From Ectocarpus siliculosus (taxonomy: Eukaryota > Sar > Phaeophyceae > Ectocarpales > Ectocarpaceae), in NCBI GenBank assembly GCA_000310025.1, contig FN649729.1, positions 5,412,515 through 5,476,514 of the forward strand: 64,000 nucleotides of DNA, read 5' to 3'. How positions within the stretch are numbered: position 1 is the stretch's first letter; every line of letters starts with the position of its first letter. The notes below the pieces were generated by a model. That model made no database searches, was not told the DNA's origin, and saw only the letters and a list, made by a program, of their open reading frames with translations. Of this stretch, positions 32,401 through 40,673 are shown piece by piece. Made by a program: the position numbers and the translations under genes.

Positions 32401-33287
32401 TCGAGAAAAAAAGCAAGTCAACAAATACTTGCACTGGTCATGCAAGGGGCATGCCCCACACGTGGATAGTAGCTGTGCGCATGGGGGGGCATAGGTCGCC
32501 GAACCGAAACGAGCTACGAGGCTAGCTATGTGTAGATAGACAGACGTAGATAGACGGCGGGCCTGAACACGGATTCGAAAATAATTGCCCCACGGTTCGA
32601 TACGGTTCGATTCAACTTACCGAAATCTATGTATCATCCCAAGTGTGAGTGATTTCACGGATTCTTTGCAAGATCTAAATAGACCGTTCAATCAAGACCG
32701 ACCACGAAGGCGGGGAAAAAAAAGCGAAAGATACGAGAGCAAACTCTGCTGTTGCTGCAGAGAGAGGTGACGGATTGCCGTATGGTATGATGGGGTTAGG
32801 GTTTAGCGGCAGAAATGTGTCTCGCAAGACTCGATTCACACATAGACACAGCGCCATGAAGAACACGCGGAACACGGGAAAGCTGGGAAGAAGCGGGACG
32901 GAAAAGGGCAGGCCGCAATGCGGACGTACTTGAGAGAATCAATGCGCCGACAAGAAGAGGGACAACAAACAACAACAGGGCCCTACTCCGCACATGGACA
33001 AACAGCTTTGCGCATGGGGGGGTACAGGTCCCTGAAACGGAAACGAGCCATGTAAGACTACCTTAAATTGATAGACGGCAGGCCTGAGCCCACATGACAA
33101 AAATGCCCCACTGTTTGATCAACTCTTCTATTTTACCGAAATCTGCACAGCACCGTACCGTGCCTCCCCCCCCTTTGCTTACCTGCTGGTTCACATCTTG
33201 GGCAGCAGCAGACTTCAAAGCGTTGATATCATTCCCTAGCACGAACGGTGCTACAACTCCCAGAAGCAGGAGGCTGCGAGGAACCAT
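23249..33287 (-). CDS. Gene B: paralogue of gene A with SSKD-repeat acidic region
   Basis: Eight exons on the minus strand: 33183-33287, 30845-31121, 25919-27507, 25423-25528, 24730-24789, 24170-24361, 23883-23942, 23249-23440. They close in phase (2,581 nt, about 860 residues, ending in phase 1). Order: signal peptide, HLSPANW segment, split Cys domain with a huge Ser/Asp/Lys insert, then linker-Cys-linker-Cys. It differs from gene A in having only two modules and a long acidic repeat exon. The true 3' end is not established: the last Cys exon ends at a good donor, followed within about 270-500 bp by sequence homologous to a MAPEG intron, so the gene was probably truncated by tandem duplication. 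Reading through the last donor gives a stop after about 32 codons. Secreted matrix protein by inference. Confidence 0.78.
23883..23942 (-). CDS. Gene B linker b
   Basis: 20 codons, phase 1-1: [12 protein letters not shown], then VAPVTEPTG. Nearly identical to linker a. Confidence 0.83.
24170..24361 (-). CDS. Gene B Cys-rich module a
   Basis: 192 nt, phase 1-1, ten cysteines with the gene A spacing: [41 protein letters not shown]. Confidence 0.87.
24730..24789 (-). CDS. Gene B linker a
   Basis: 20 codons, phase 1-1: GYAPAPTPVAEP, then VAPVTEPTG. Much shorter than the gene A linkers. Confidence 0.83.
25423..25528 (-). CDS. Gene B exon 4: second half of split Cys domain
   Basis: 106 nt, phase 0 in and phase 1 out. 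CECECEPEPELECCADTI, then EDGEMC and SAPCVLG; acceptor TTGCAG|TGC, donor TAG|GTGCAG. Partner of exon 3. Confidence 0.8.
25919..27507 (-). CDS. Gene B exon 3: half Cys domain plus about 48 SSKD repeats
   Basis: 1,589 nt open exon, phase 1 in and phase 0 out (donor CAG|GTGAGG). Begins KCSNDIPGVESSDGMACC and CPAECGVC, as in the Cys exons. Then five blocks of SSKD/SSSKD repeats (about 48 KD, RD or QD units), each opened by a motif such as KHRRSLSSGRD or KHRRRLSS and closed by SSDDSYDTP. Then scattered Cys (CNCG, CDCE), Ser/Asp/Gly runs and YEEYCDC. Highly charged and disordered, resembling dentin phosphophoryn in composition only. Serines three residues before Asp fit a CK2-like phosphorylation pattern (inference). 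The antisense Leu-Glu-Asp-Glu-Ser ORFs here are shadows. Confidence 0.82.
26370..27310 (-). repeat. SSKD-coding tandem repeat (12-15 bp units in about 200 bp blocks)
   Basis: Nested repeat: a short unit (plus-strand form TCCTTGGAAGACGAG) iterated in five blocks, each bounded by a conserved segment with GTATCGTAGGAGTCGTC. Near-identity of the blocks implies recent expansion. Long-read assembly could misjudge the copy number. Confidence 0.9.
28190..28265. mobile_element. Fragment of foldback-element end
   Basis: Matches the outer arm of the element at 37.7 kb: CATTTT, GGAGCTCGG, then GATCC(TT)CTGTAGGAATTT and GCTGC in the same order and spacing. Only this end is recognisable. Confidence 0.5.
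28575..28650 (-). other. tRNA-like fragment (SINE candidate)
   Basis: On the minus strand, GTGAGTTCGAATCCCC resembles a pol III B box and T arm, preceded by a poor D/anticodon region. No acceptor stem can be formed, so this is not a functional tRNA. Confidence 0.3.
29264..29522 (+). repeat. Direct repeat pair, about 63 bp
   Basis: 29,264-29,327 and 29,460-29,522 share GATCACAGCGCCCCTGTCGC, GAGCTCGA and GAGTTACAGCAC with few differences, 196 bp apart. A third short GAGTTACAGCA follows the second copy. Confidence 0.75.
30845..31121 (-). CDS. Gene B exon 2: conserved N-terminal segment
   Basis: 277 nt, phase 0 in and phase 1 out (acceptor AAACAG|GCC, donor GCG|GTAAGT). HLSPANWLKN and DADGNRRLSWN match gene A exon 2; the tail is longer and dominated by SSDSGGG-type repeats. 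Confidence 0.82.
32120..33144. repeat. Tandem duplication inside gene B intron 1
   Basis: Two diverged copies, about 32,120-32,636 and 32,710-33,144. Shared landmarks in order: GAAAGATACG, GCGCATGGGGGGG, ATAGACGGC(A/G)GGCCTGA, ATGCCCCAC and a common end TTACCGAAATCT, which lies shortly before the exon 1 donor in the second copy. No coding sense. Confidence 0.7.
33183..33287 (-). CDS. Gene B exon 1: signal peptide
   Basis: 35 codons from ATG at 33,287: [18 protein letters not shown], then an Asn/Ala/Gln-rich stretch ending DVNQQ; donor CAG|GTAAGC, phase 0. The hydrophobic core is identical to that of gene A exon 1. Confidence 0.85.
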
Positions 33288-36200
33288 GGCTCCCTGCGAT
33301 GCGAAGAAAAAATACAGTGAAACGGGGATGGGGATGGGGATTCACCATGTGAGTACTGACTGGATGATGAGTACTAGTAGCATACAACAAGTTGCGACCA
33401 TGTATGAATGAGGTCAGTCGCTCGCGGCCTACTACTGTTCGAAGTTGTGGGCCCGTCGTCTTCAGGCACGCACAGTAGGCGCACGGCGGTGCTGTGTCCA
33501 GCTGATACGTCTGTGTGACACAGGACACGTGAGGAAGATAATTGGACCGACACCTGCTGCGCGGACCAACAGCAACTCATCAGCAAGAAACGAGCGGGGG
33601 ACTATACTGCCTGTAGACAGTTTCCACGACCGGAGAGCAGCCTTCTTTTGCCAACGGTCAGAATAAACATTGTAACGCGTGCAAAGTATCCACAGCTCGA
33701 AACAATGTGGGTGGGAATCAGCCAACGACGCTTGCTGCGCGTGAGAGTGCGCCAAAAAAGCGTGGCACTCAAGGGAGAAAGACAAGAGACGCCGGCGGGA
33801 AAATTCAAGATAATAAGGTGGTGCGTTGACACTTTCGCATCCACAAGTTTTCGAAGCATGGATGGATGACAAGATCGCGTGCTTGGCGGGCTCAACAATT
33901 TTGTCGCGTCGGACATCAGTGGTGCACATCTTCGTGTGCGTCTCGTCCACCCTCTATACTACAGAAAGCCTGCTTCAATTGTGTATTCCATTTGGTGCGC
34001 GCAGTATAATGGATAACGACCACAGACGGCACGGAATGTCATCGGATGGGAGAATTAATTACTGATGGACTGTACCCATACCCAAAACAACATCCAACCA
34101 CATTTGGATACTACTCCTCACAGGCAGAAGTGGGGGGACCTCATCCTATCCACCACGGCCAGCGGCAAAGAATGGTTCATGTTGTATGGCGCCTCTATTC
34201 ACACCAGCTATGTGCGGTTCTTGCAGGACCCCTCAGAAGAGGACAAGAAAATATGGGGGACGCTTTCGAAATATCTTGTGTTCATGCTCAAACCATTTAC
34301 TTCATTCATGACAGATGACAGGCAGCAATACATGTTGCAGTGTGGCGGCAGCGGTTCACTCAAGATCACTTCTATAAAGCTTGCCTGTAGTCCACCGAGC
34401 GGCGTAAACGAAGCGCAGCCTCGAGAGTGTGACGGATGGGTGGGGTGGATGAAATGGAGAGCGTGAGGAGGAGTGACCTGCGTGGAAGAAGACAGGGAGG
34501 GAGGGTGGAATGAAGGGGGTGGGCCGGGGGTGAGTGCCGCATCACCAACTGTGCTTGGCGGATATGAGAGTCAACGTTGGATCCAGCTGTTCAAGGACGT
34601 CTCATCAGAGAGCCCCCGACGACAAGTTGGGTCCGCCGACCCGGGCTTTCTCCGCACGGGATTTTTTGTGCGTCACGTAAATAAAGCGATTTGCTCTTCC
34701 GTGAATCCGTTGAGTTTATAGTCACCTCTTGCCATTTAGTGGGAAAAGCGCCGACCTCCGCATGCCTTATGCAAATATGTGTCATGCACGCAACGGCAGT
34801 ACAGCAGCAGCAGTGGACATATTGAATTCGTCCTTTCACTCCCTCAGTCTCATCCCCTTGACGTATACTTACCTCAGAAAACGCCCGCTGCTGCTGTGTA
34901 TTTGGGGATACACTTACCCGGGGGGGGGTGTCGCGAGGACTGCATGCAATACTACTGGTCAACCCTCCCTCAAATCGACCTCAAATCTAGCGGCTGTCCC
35001 GCTCTTGAATCCTCGCCCCTGTCAAATGCAGTACTAGGTATGCTGTGTACATGTTCCGTGTCGAGCGTCTCGGGCAGTAGGTGACGGGTGTTGTTGTGTA
35101 CGGCGCCACGCAAATGAATGCTGTGTATGGCGCTGGTACCCGTATTCTACCGCCGTACATTGTATCTACCCGTAGTCTACCGCCGTACCGTTCAATTTGC
35201 AGCAACAGCGCCGTTGCATCGACCAGATTCACGTTCTATAAGTCTACAACGGAGCGTGCCCTGCAGCAGCTTCGTCTAGACGAAACGTTGGGCACGTGCA
35301 CACCACGATTGATTTTGGTTTTGCAATACGATCGCCACCACGTCTTTGGCCACGCGCACTACGGGCCCAAGCTTTGCGCAAACTGCGCTTGGCAAAGGTG
35401 CAACGAGGTTAGTCTAGACTACGGAATATATTTTGACTGTCGGGGTTTCATTCAGAGACGACCTGCCGTATACAGCATAAAGCAGCAGCAGAGAATCTGG
35501 GTCAGGGCATTGATGACTTGATATAAGACACGACAATGGTAATGGTTGATCGAGCATCCGTGATGCGATCAAGTGGATGCACGGACACATGGCCCTGCGT
35601 GTCGTATGGTATGCATAGCGCTCAAAAAGGGCGGTGGGAACGTTGATACATCATAGGATATTCCCTACGACCCACATCGATCCATGACGACGAACGGTTC
35701 AAATCGATGGGTGCGTTGGTTCCTCCGCCTGTCAACGGTACGATATATGCATACAATATGTATCTGGGACTGCTGATGACGTGCAAAACGTATATCATAT
35801 CTAGAACTACAAGTGTCACATGCAGAGCGACATGCATCAAAACATATTTGACAGGTTCCACGCAGGTTTCAACAACAAATAGTGGGGCGGATTGCCTACA
35901 GGTAACGAACCGATTCTCCGGTGCGGTCCCATCCAGTTGGTCACCACACGAGAAACAATGGGTTGCACTGGCCGGTATATATTTCCTTACGTAGACCTCT
36001 CCGTGCGTTTGCGAAAGGCGAACCACGCTAAACGCGCACACACCAGGCAAGCAAAACACAAAACGGCCTCTGAACCGAGAAAACAATTACATTTACGGCA
36101 CAGTAGTTACACTCCGTAACCTTGAAAATCTACTGTTGTGCTGCATAAGCATACGGCTCTAGTCCAATCAAGTAACATACCAAAAATTCGGCGTGCACAT

Positions 36201-36629
36201 TCAAAACCTTCATCTACACCTGCCGCAACCCCCACCCAGCATACTTGTAGATAAACTTGGGAGATGAGCCCCGTCAGGCGAGCAACATCTCACACGTTCA
36301 GGACAAAACTGCGATTCAACACCCGGTGACATGATCTAAACGAATTCTCCGCCTTCATCGCAAACCCCACAACCCACGACGCCACTAGCGAAAGGGTCTA
36401 CTTCACACGCGGTGATACTCGATACTCCTAAGGCAGTACCGCTTCTGCGCCGGTGAAGCAGCACAGAGCTAAACAACTCGGCTAACTGTCAACTACTCCA
36501 TATTACTCCCATGTACGTCTGCGCTCTGCAGCAACGATTGGTGCTGGCGTGGAGTGTCGGCCTCCTGCCCGAAGACCTGCCGGCGCCTCTTTGCGCGCCG
36601 TGCTCATCATATGCATCCCGATCGAGCGA
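33288..36629. repeat. Segmental duplication, right copy: region between gene B and MAPEG
   Basis: Counterpart of 18.5-21.9 kb. Matching blocks lie at 33.94-34.05 kb (ACAGAAAG, TCGGATGGGAGA), 34.37-34.73 kb (AAGCTTGCCTGTAG, GGCGGATATGAGAGTC, TTTCTCCGCACGG) and 36.25-36.6 kb (CTCCGCCTTC, GTCGGCCTCCTGCC). No convincing ORF; presumably carries the gene B promoter and the MAPEG 3' flank. Confidence 0.72.
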
Positions 36630-36687
36630 TCACCTCGACCGAACAGCCCAAAGCATGTTGCCGACCAGATATATGATCACCAGGTAC
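36630..36687 (-). CDS. MAPEG exon 4 (end of helix 4, stop)
   Basis: 58 nt: acceptor TCTGTCAG, one base completing ATG, then YLVIIYLVGNMLWAVRSR and TGA. The phase fits exon 3 exactly and completes the last helix with a basic tail. Confidence 0.8.
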
Positions 36688-39600
36688 CTGACAGACCCAA
36701 TAGGTAAGCAACATTCACAGCAGAACGGGATAGGAGCAGCTTGAAGAATGGTGCAAAGACATTCACGGAAGAACGGGATATTTAGGAGTAGCTTGAAGAA
36801 TGGTGCAAAGCATGGTGCTCGCCTTCGGGATTGGACGACTAGTCTTACAGCTACCATAAGTTTCTTCAGGCTAGGGTCAGCGCAAGCCGAAGCGAGGATA
36901 AGCCCTCCCCCCACCGCTTTTTTTTGCCTTTGGGTGTTTTTTTTTGCGGTAACCATGAATGGTGGTCGAGTAGATTATGTTGTGCGGGGTCGAGAACCGT
37001 CACTCCGCGCAAGAGGGATGATCGCACCACGTTGTGTCAAAGATGGTCAAGCATCCTCGAGGCAGTTACACAGTGCTTATAACTGTCTCTGGAAGTGGAA
37101 GCACCAGAAAATAGATTAAGTCATACGCAGCTGTCGTCCGTGCGTAGGGAAGTAAGCACAAAACGCCGAACACCCTTAGCGGGATGCAGCGCACCCTCCA
37201 TGCGACTCGCCGAATATCTCACGGCGCTTCGCGCTCGGTGATGTGAGAGCCTGGTCCGGTGAGAACCCGGCGTACTCCGTCCTGGCTTTGTAGGGATGCG
37301 AGGTCAATGGTCTAACGACTACGGCATGAACGACTATGAGTACTGGTGAGTACACACACACCCCCCTTGATAGAAGTAGTAGATCGGACAACTCGAAACG
37401 CACCAGGGCGTACCAATGGCAAGTGTCTCGCATCTGCTACGATTTCCACACCGATTTCATCACAACGGAAAGTCACGTTCCAGCATAGGTGTCTGCAGAA
37501 CGGCTCTAGTGGAGCCCACGGTGATGCACAACGCCCACTAATGGACTGATTCAAGGACTCGAAACACCATCTGAGTGCGAGCATGCACATACATACCGTA
37601 GGGCTTGCCCCCAACTAGGAGGCAGGTACTCCCGATCCTATCTCAATAGACTATAGTGCGTCCCAGAAGGAGGTTCGCGCCATTTTGGGAGCTCGGCGTA
37701 AGCTTTTCGTCAAAAATGCAAGATCCTTCTGTAGGAATTTCGCTGCGTGTTGCGCAGTCGGAAAAATGGCCAGAAGAAAGACTTGAGACTTGAGCGGTGT
37801 GGAGCGGTGATTTCTCCAAGCAAACACACACGCTCTAAATGGCAACGAAGAACTAGACAACTGCGTCTCCAGCGTCCGAACGGTACGAGGTAGTGGCCGT
37901 AGCATCGCAGTGTCTCAAAATCCGGTGGGAATAGGCACGTTTTTCGAGCATAGGAGCGTGCACACAGCGCTGGATCGGGAGGAGGAGAGAGGAAGACACA
38001 ACAACAGGTCACCCAACAAGGTCATGATAAAAAAACAGACGACTTTCACTGTCAAAACAGTCAGGTTCCTGGTAGGAACAACAAGTACAAGTTGAAACTC
38101 AGACGGTTGTGTCGAATAACAACCGCACACAACCTTGGCACGGGCAGAGAAGCGCTGCAGCGTTCGCGCGTTTCCAGGGTGCAAACGGTAGGGCAGTGAC
38201 TGTACCATCATGGTGCCTCAAACTCTGGCGAGAAGAGCACATTTTTCAAGGTTAGAGCGTGTAGCACATCGCTGGATCGGGGAAAAGGCGAGAGGGAGAG
38301 AGAGAGAGCAGGTCACACAACACTGCTGTAATGCGAGATCAAGACAGCGTACGATATTTGTCTTCTTGGTCCAGAAAACACGGTGGGAGGAAAGCCATTA
38401 TCGCTGCAACCCAAGAGGGCGCAATACCGACAAACACTGTCAGATGACGAAATCAGGGAAGCGTTGGATGTCGGGGCTCTGGGTATGGCCTTGGAGTGTA
38501 GGGCGAGAGCAACACCCTTCGAGCAGCAAGCGGGGGAGCATTCTGCTCTCCACCCTCGCCCTGTATCAATACCAGCCCCGTGCACCACCAAACTGTGCCT
38601 CTTCTAGGCGGAGTTTGAGGCACCTTTGCGCTACGGTCACTGCCCTACCGTTTGCACCCTGGAAACGCGCGAATGCTGCAGCGTTTCTCTGCCCGTGCCA
38701 AGGTTGTGTCCGTTTGCTGGACGACAAAACCGTCTGAGTTTCAACTTGTTGTTCCGACCAGGAACCCGACTGTTTGACAGTGAAAGTCGTCTGTTTTTTA
38801 TCATGTCCTTGTTGGGTGACCTGTTGTTGTGTCTTCCTCTCTCCTCCTCCCGATCCAGCGCTGTGTGCACTCCTATGCTCGAAAAACGTGCCTATTCCCA
38901 CCGGATTTTGAGACACTGCGATGCTACGGCCACTACCTCATACTGTTCAGACGCTGGAGACGCAGTTGTCTAGTTCTTCGTTGCCATTTAGAGCGTGTGT
39001 GTTGTTTGCTTGGAGAAATCACCGCTCCACAGCGCTCAAATCTCAAGTCTTTCTTCTGGCCATTTTTCCGACTGCTGAAACAAGCAGCGGAATTCCTACA
39101 GAAGGATCTTGAAGGACGAGAAGAGCTCGCGTCGAGCTCCCGTTTTGTTTTACCTTTTAGTTTCGGTGATGTTCTCGCGGACCTCCCGATTGGAAATAGT
39201 CTTTTGCGTCCTAAACCCTTACACCGTAACCAGCCCTACCCTCAGTAATCGTGCAGGCGAAATCAGACCACCCGAGGTGGGCATGCTGCTACTGCTACAT
39301 GATGGTGTTCGTTGGTAGGCACCGTTGCAGGAAGCCGTCGTCATCCGAAGCATTAGAGGCGTGAGTTGAGGGTCACTCACATGACAGGGGTCACGAACAG
39401 AATCTTGCTACGGGGCCCCGCCCGCCCGCCTCCTCCGCTAAGCCACATGACCTGAATAGGGTAAGTCGCGAGTCGGAGAGGGTTGACATGCAAGAAACGA
39501 ATAATACTACACCTGGTGGATACAGAAATGGCCAATGAAGACGCGGCTGGCATGTTGGCATGAAGCAAGGCCAACCGCCGAAGGACGGCAGTTGTTCCTG

Positions 39601-40673
39601 GAAATAGTTCTTGCAAAGGGGGCGTTGCTAAGACGGCAAGTGTAGACGGTTCGAGCGGGGACAGCATTCCTTGTCTGAAACGTGCACGTGCAGTGTAGAA
39701 CCTCGAAACCAAACCAAGCCAGGAACGGGGACTACCTACCCCAGGAGGGACACATCGACTAACAATCATGAGGATCTCGGACGAGTGGTGGGTGCCCAAA
39801 TTTTTGGAAAAAAATTACTGCGCTCCGGACACATGTGTTGGTCGGAGCGAACGAGTAGATCGAAGTACTTACGGGATAGAGGGCCCGGAACACCACGTAG
39901 ATCCAACCGGCAATGGCAACACCGGTGTGGCTAGTCGCCCCGAGGGCAGCAAGGCCGATGTTTAGCCAGAAGAGAGTCAAGAACGGCATCGCTTGCTCGA
40001 GAAGGTTGCCCACTATCCTGTCCCAGGCGAGCATAGCCTTGTCCTTGACATTGTAGTACCGCTCGAACTGTATTTGGCGCCGATTCGCAAAAAGCAACAG
40101 GAATGCATGCGGTTGGGGTCATCAAGTCGGCGAAGGGGAGGGGGGGTCGTTGACAACCCAAACTAACTGTGGCCGCCGCCGATGTTCCAGAGCCAGATTG
40201 TGTGAATATCGCTTGGGGGTGATGCATCACACCAAGCCGGCAGTTGACTCAGCCAAACTCTTTTCTTCTTCGTGGTGCATGTATCATCCCACCAACGAGA
40301 AACAGTCCCACAAGACGGGCCCCGCTACCCTTTCACACCGCTACCCTGCAACATCTACAACTGGATGCTGCGTGATGGTTAGAGAATATCCTTACGCCCG
40401 CCACCAACTGACACAACCACTCACGACTCGCACGCGTAAACCCCGTACTAAATACGCACGACCAGTCGGGACACTTGTAACTCGTCATGGTATACGAACA
40501 CGCACCCTTTCGCCGCGCGCTCTGTAGGAAGCTGCAACCTTCCACTTGGCGCTGGCTTGCCCGATGATACAGGCGTAGAAAACTAAGACGTAGGCCGCCG
40601 TGACGTAAACCCCTTGGCGTATCGCGGGCTCTTCCATCGTGACAGGGCCGGACAGGTTGCAGAAGCCGCTCAT
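36630..40673 (-). CDS. MAPEG-family microsomal glutathione transferase-like membrane protein
   Basis: Four exons (40506-40673, 39873-40067, 39381-39451, 36630-36687), 492 nt, 163 residues from the ATG at 40,673, a normal length for MAPEG. Four predicted helices: GVYVTAAYVLVFYACIIG, MPFLTLFWLNIGLAAL, VAIAGWIYVVFRALYP and ILFVTPVMYLVIIYLVG. The family signature after helix 1 is clear: FERYYNVKD, then DRIVGNLLEQ (Arg, Asn and Glu-Gln in the usual spacing). MAPEG proteins are integral membrane enzymes of glutathione conjugation or eicosanoid/oxylipin metabolism; the substrate cannot be read here. The open frame extends upstream of the chosen ATG to a possible acceptor (CCAACAG), so an earlier 5' exon is possible. 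The last intron (2.7 kb) holds a foldback element. A broken copy of exons 3-4 lies at 21.9-22.8 kb. Confidence 0.85.
37670..39150. mobile_element. Foldback element (long inverted repeat)
   Basis: Arms of about 550 bp, 37,670-38,235 and 38,605-39,150, are reverse complements with roughly 90% identity by eye. Examples: GAGACGCAGTTGTCTAG on the right against its complement at 37,857, and CTGTAGGAATT near both outer ends. The roughly 370 bp spacer begins with a further partial copy of arm sequence. No transposase ORF, so probably non-autonomous. It lies in the MAPEG last intron and is absent from the corresponding place at 22.0-22.7 kb. Confidence 0.85.
39381..39451 (-). CDS. MAPEG exon 3
   Basis: 71 nt, phase 0 in and phase 2 out (acceptor ATTCAG|GTC, donor CAT|GTGAGT). 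Encodes VMWLSGGGGRAG and the start of helix 4 (SKILFVTPV). Confidence 0.78.
39873..40067 (-). CDS. MAPEG exon 2 (signature and helices 2-3)
   Basis: 65 codons, phase 0-0, acceptor ATACAG|TTC and donor CCC|GTAAGT. Contains FERYY, DRIVGNLLEQ, the WL core of helix 2, and GWIYVVFRALYP, the most diagnostic part of the family. Confidence 0.9.
40506..40673 (-). CDS. MAPEG exon 1 (helix 1)
   Basis: 56 codons, starting MSGFCNLSGP, with the first membrane helix and the basic loop KWKVAASYRARGER; donor AGG|GTGCGT, phase 0. Start could be further upstream. Confidence 0.75.

Noticed and set aside
1-33287. Genes A and B as one continuous gene
   Set aside because: Gene A has its own signal-peptide exon at 18,484, and MAPEG remnants lie between the two.
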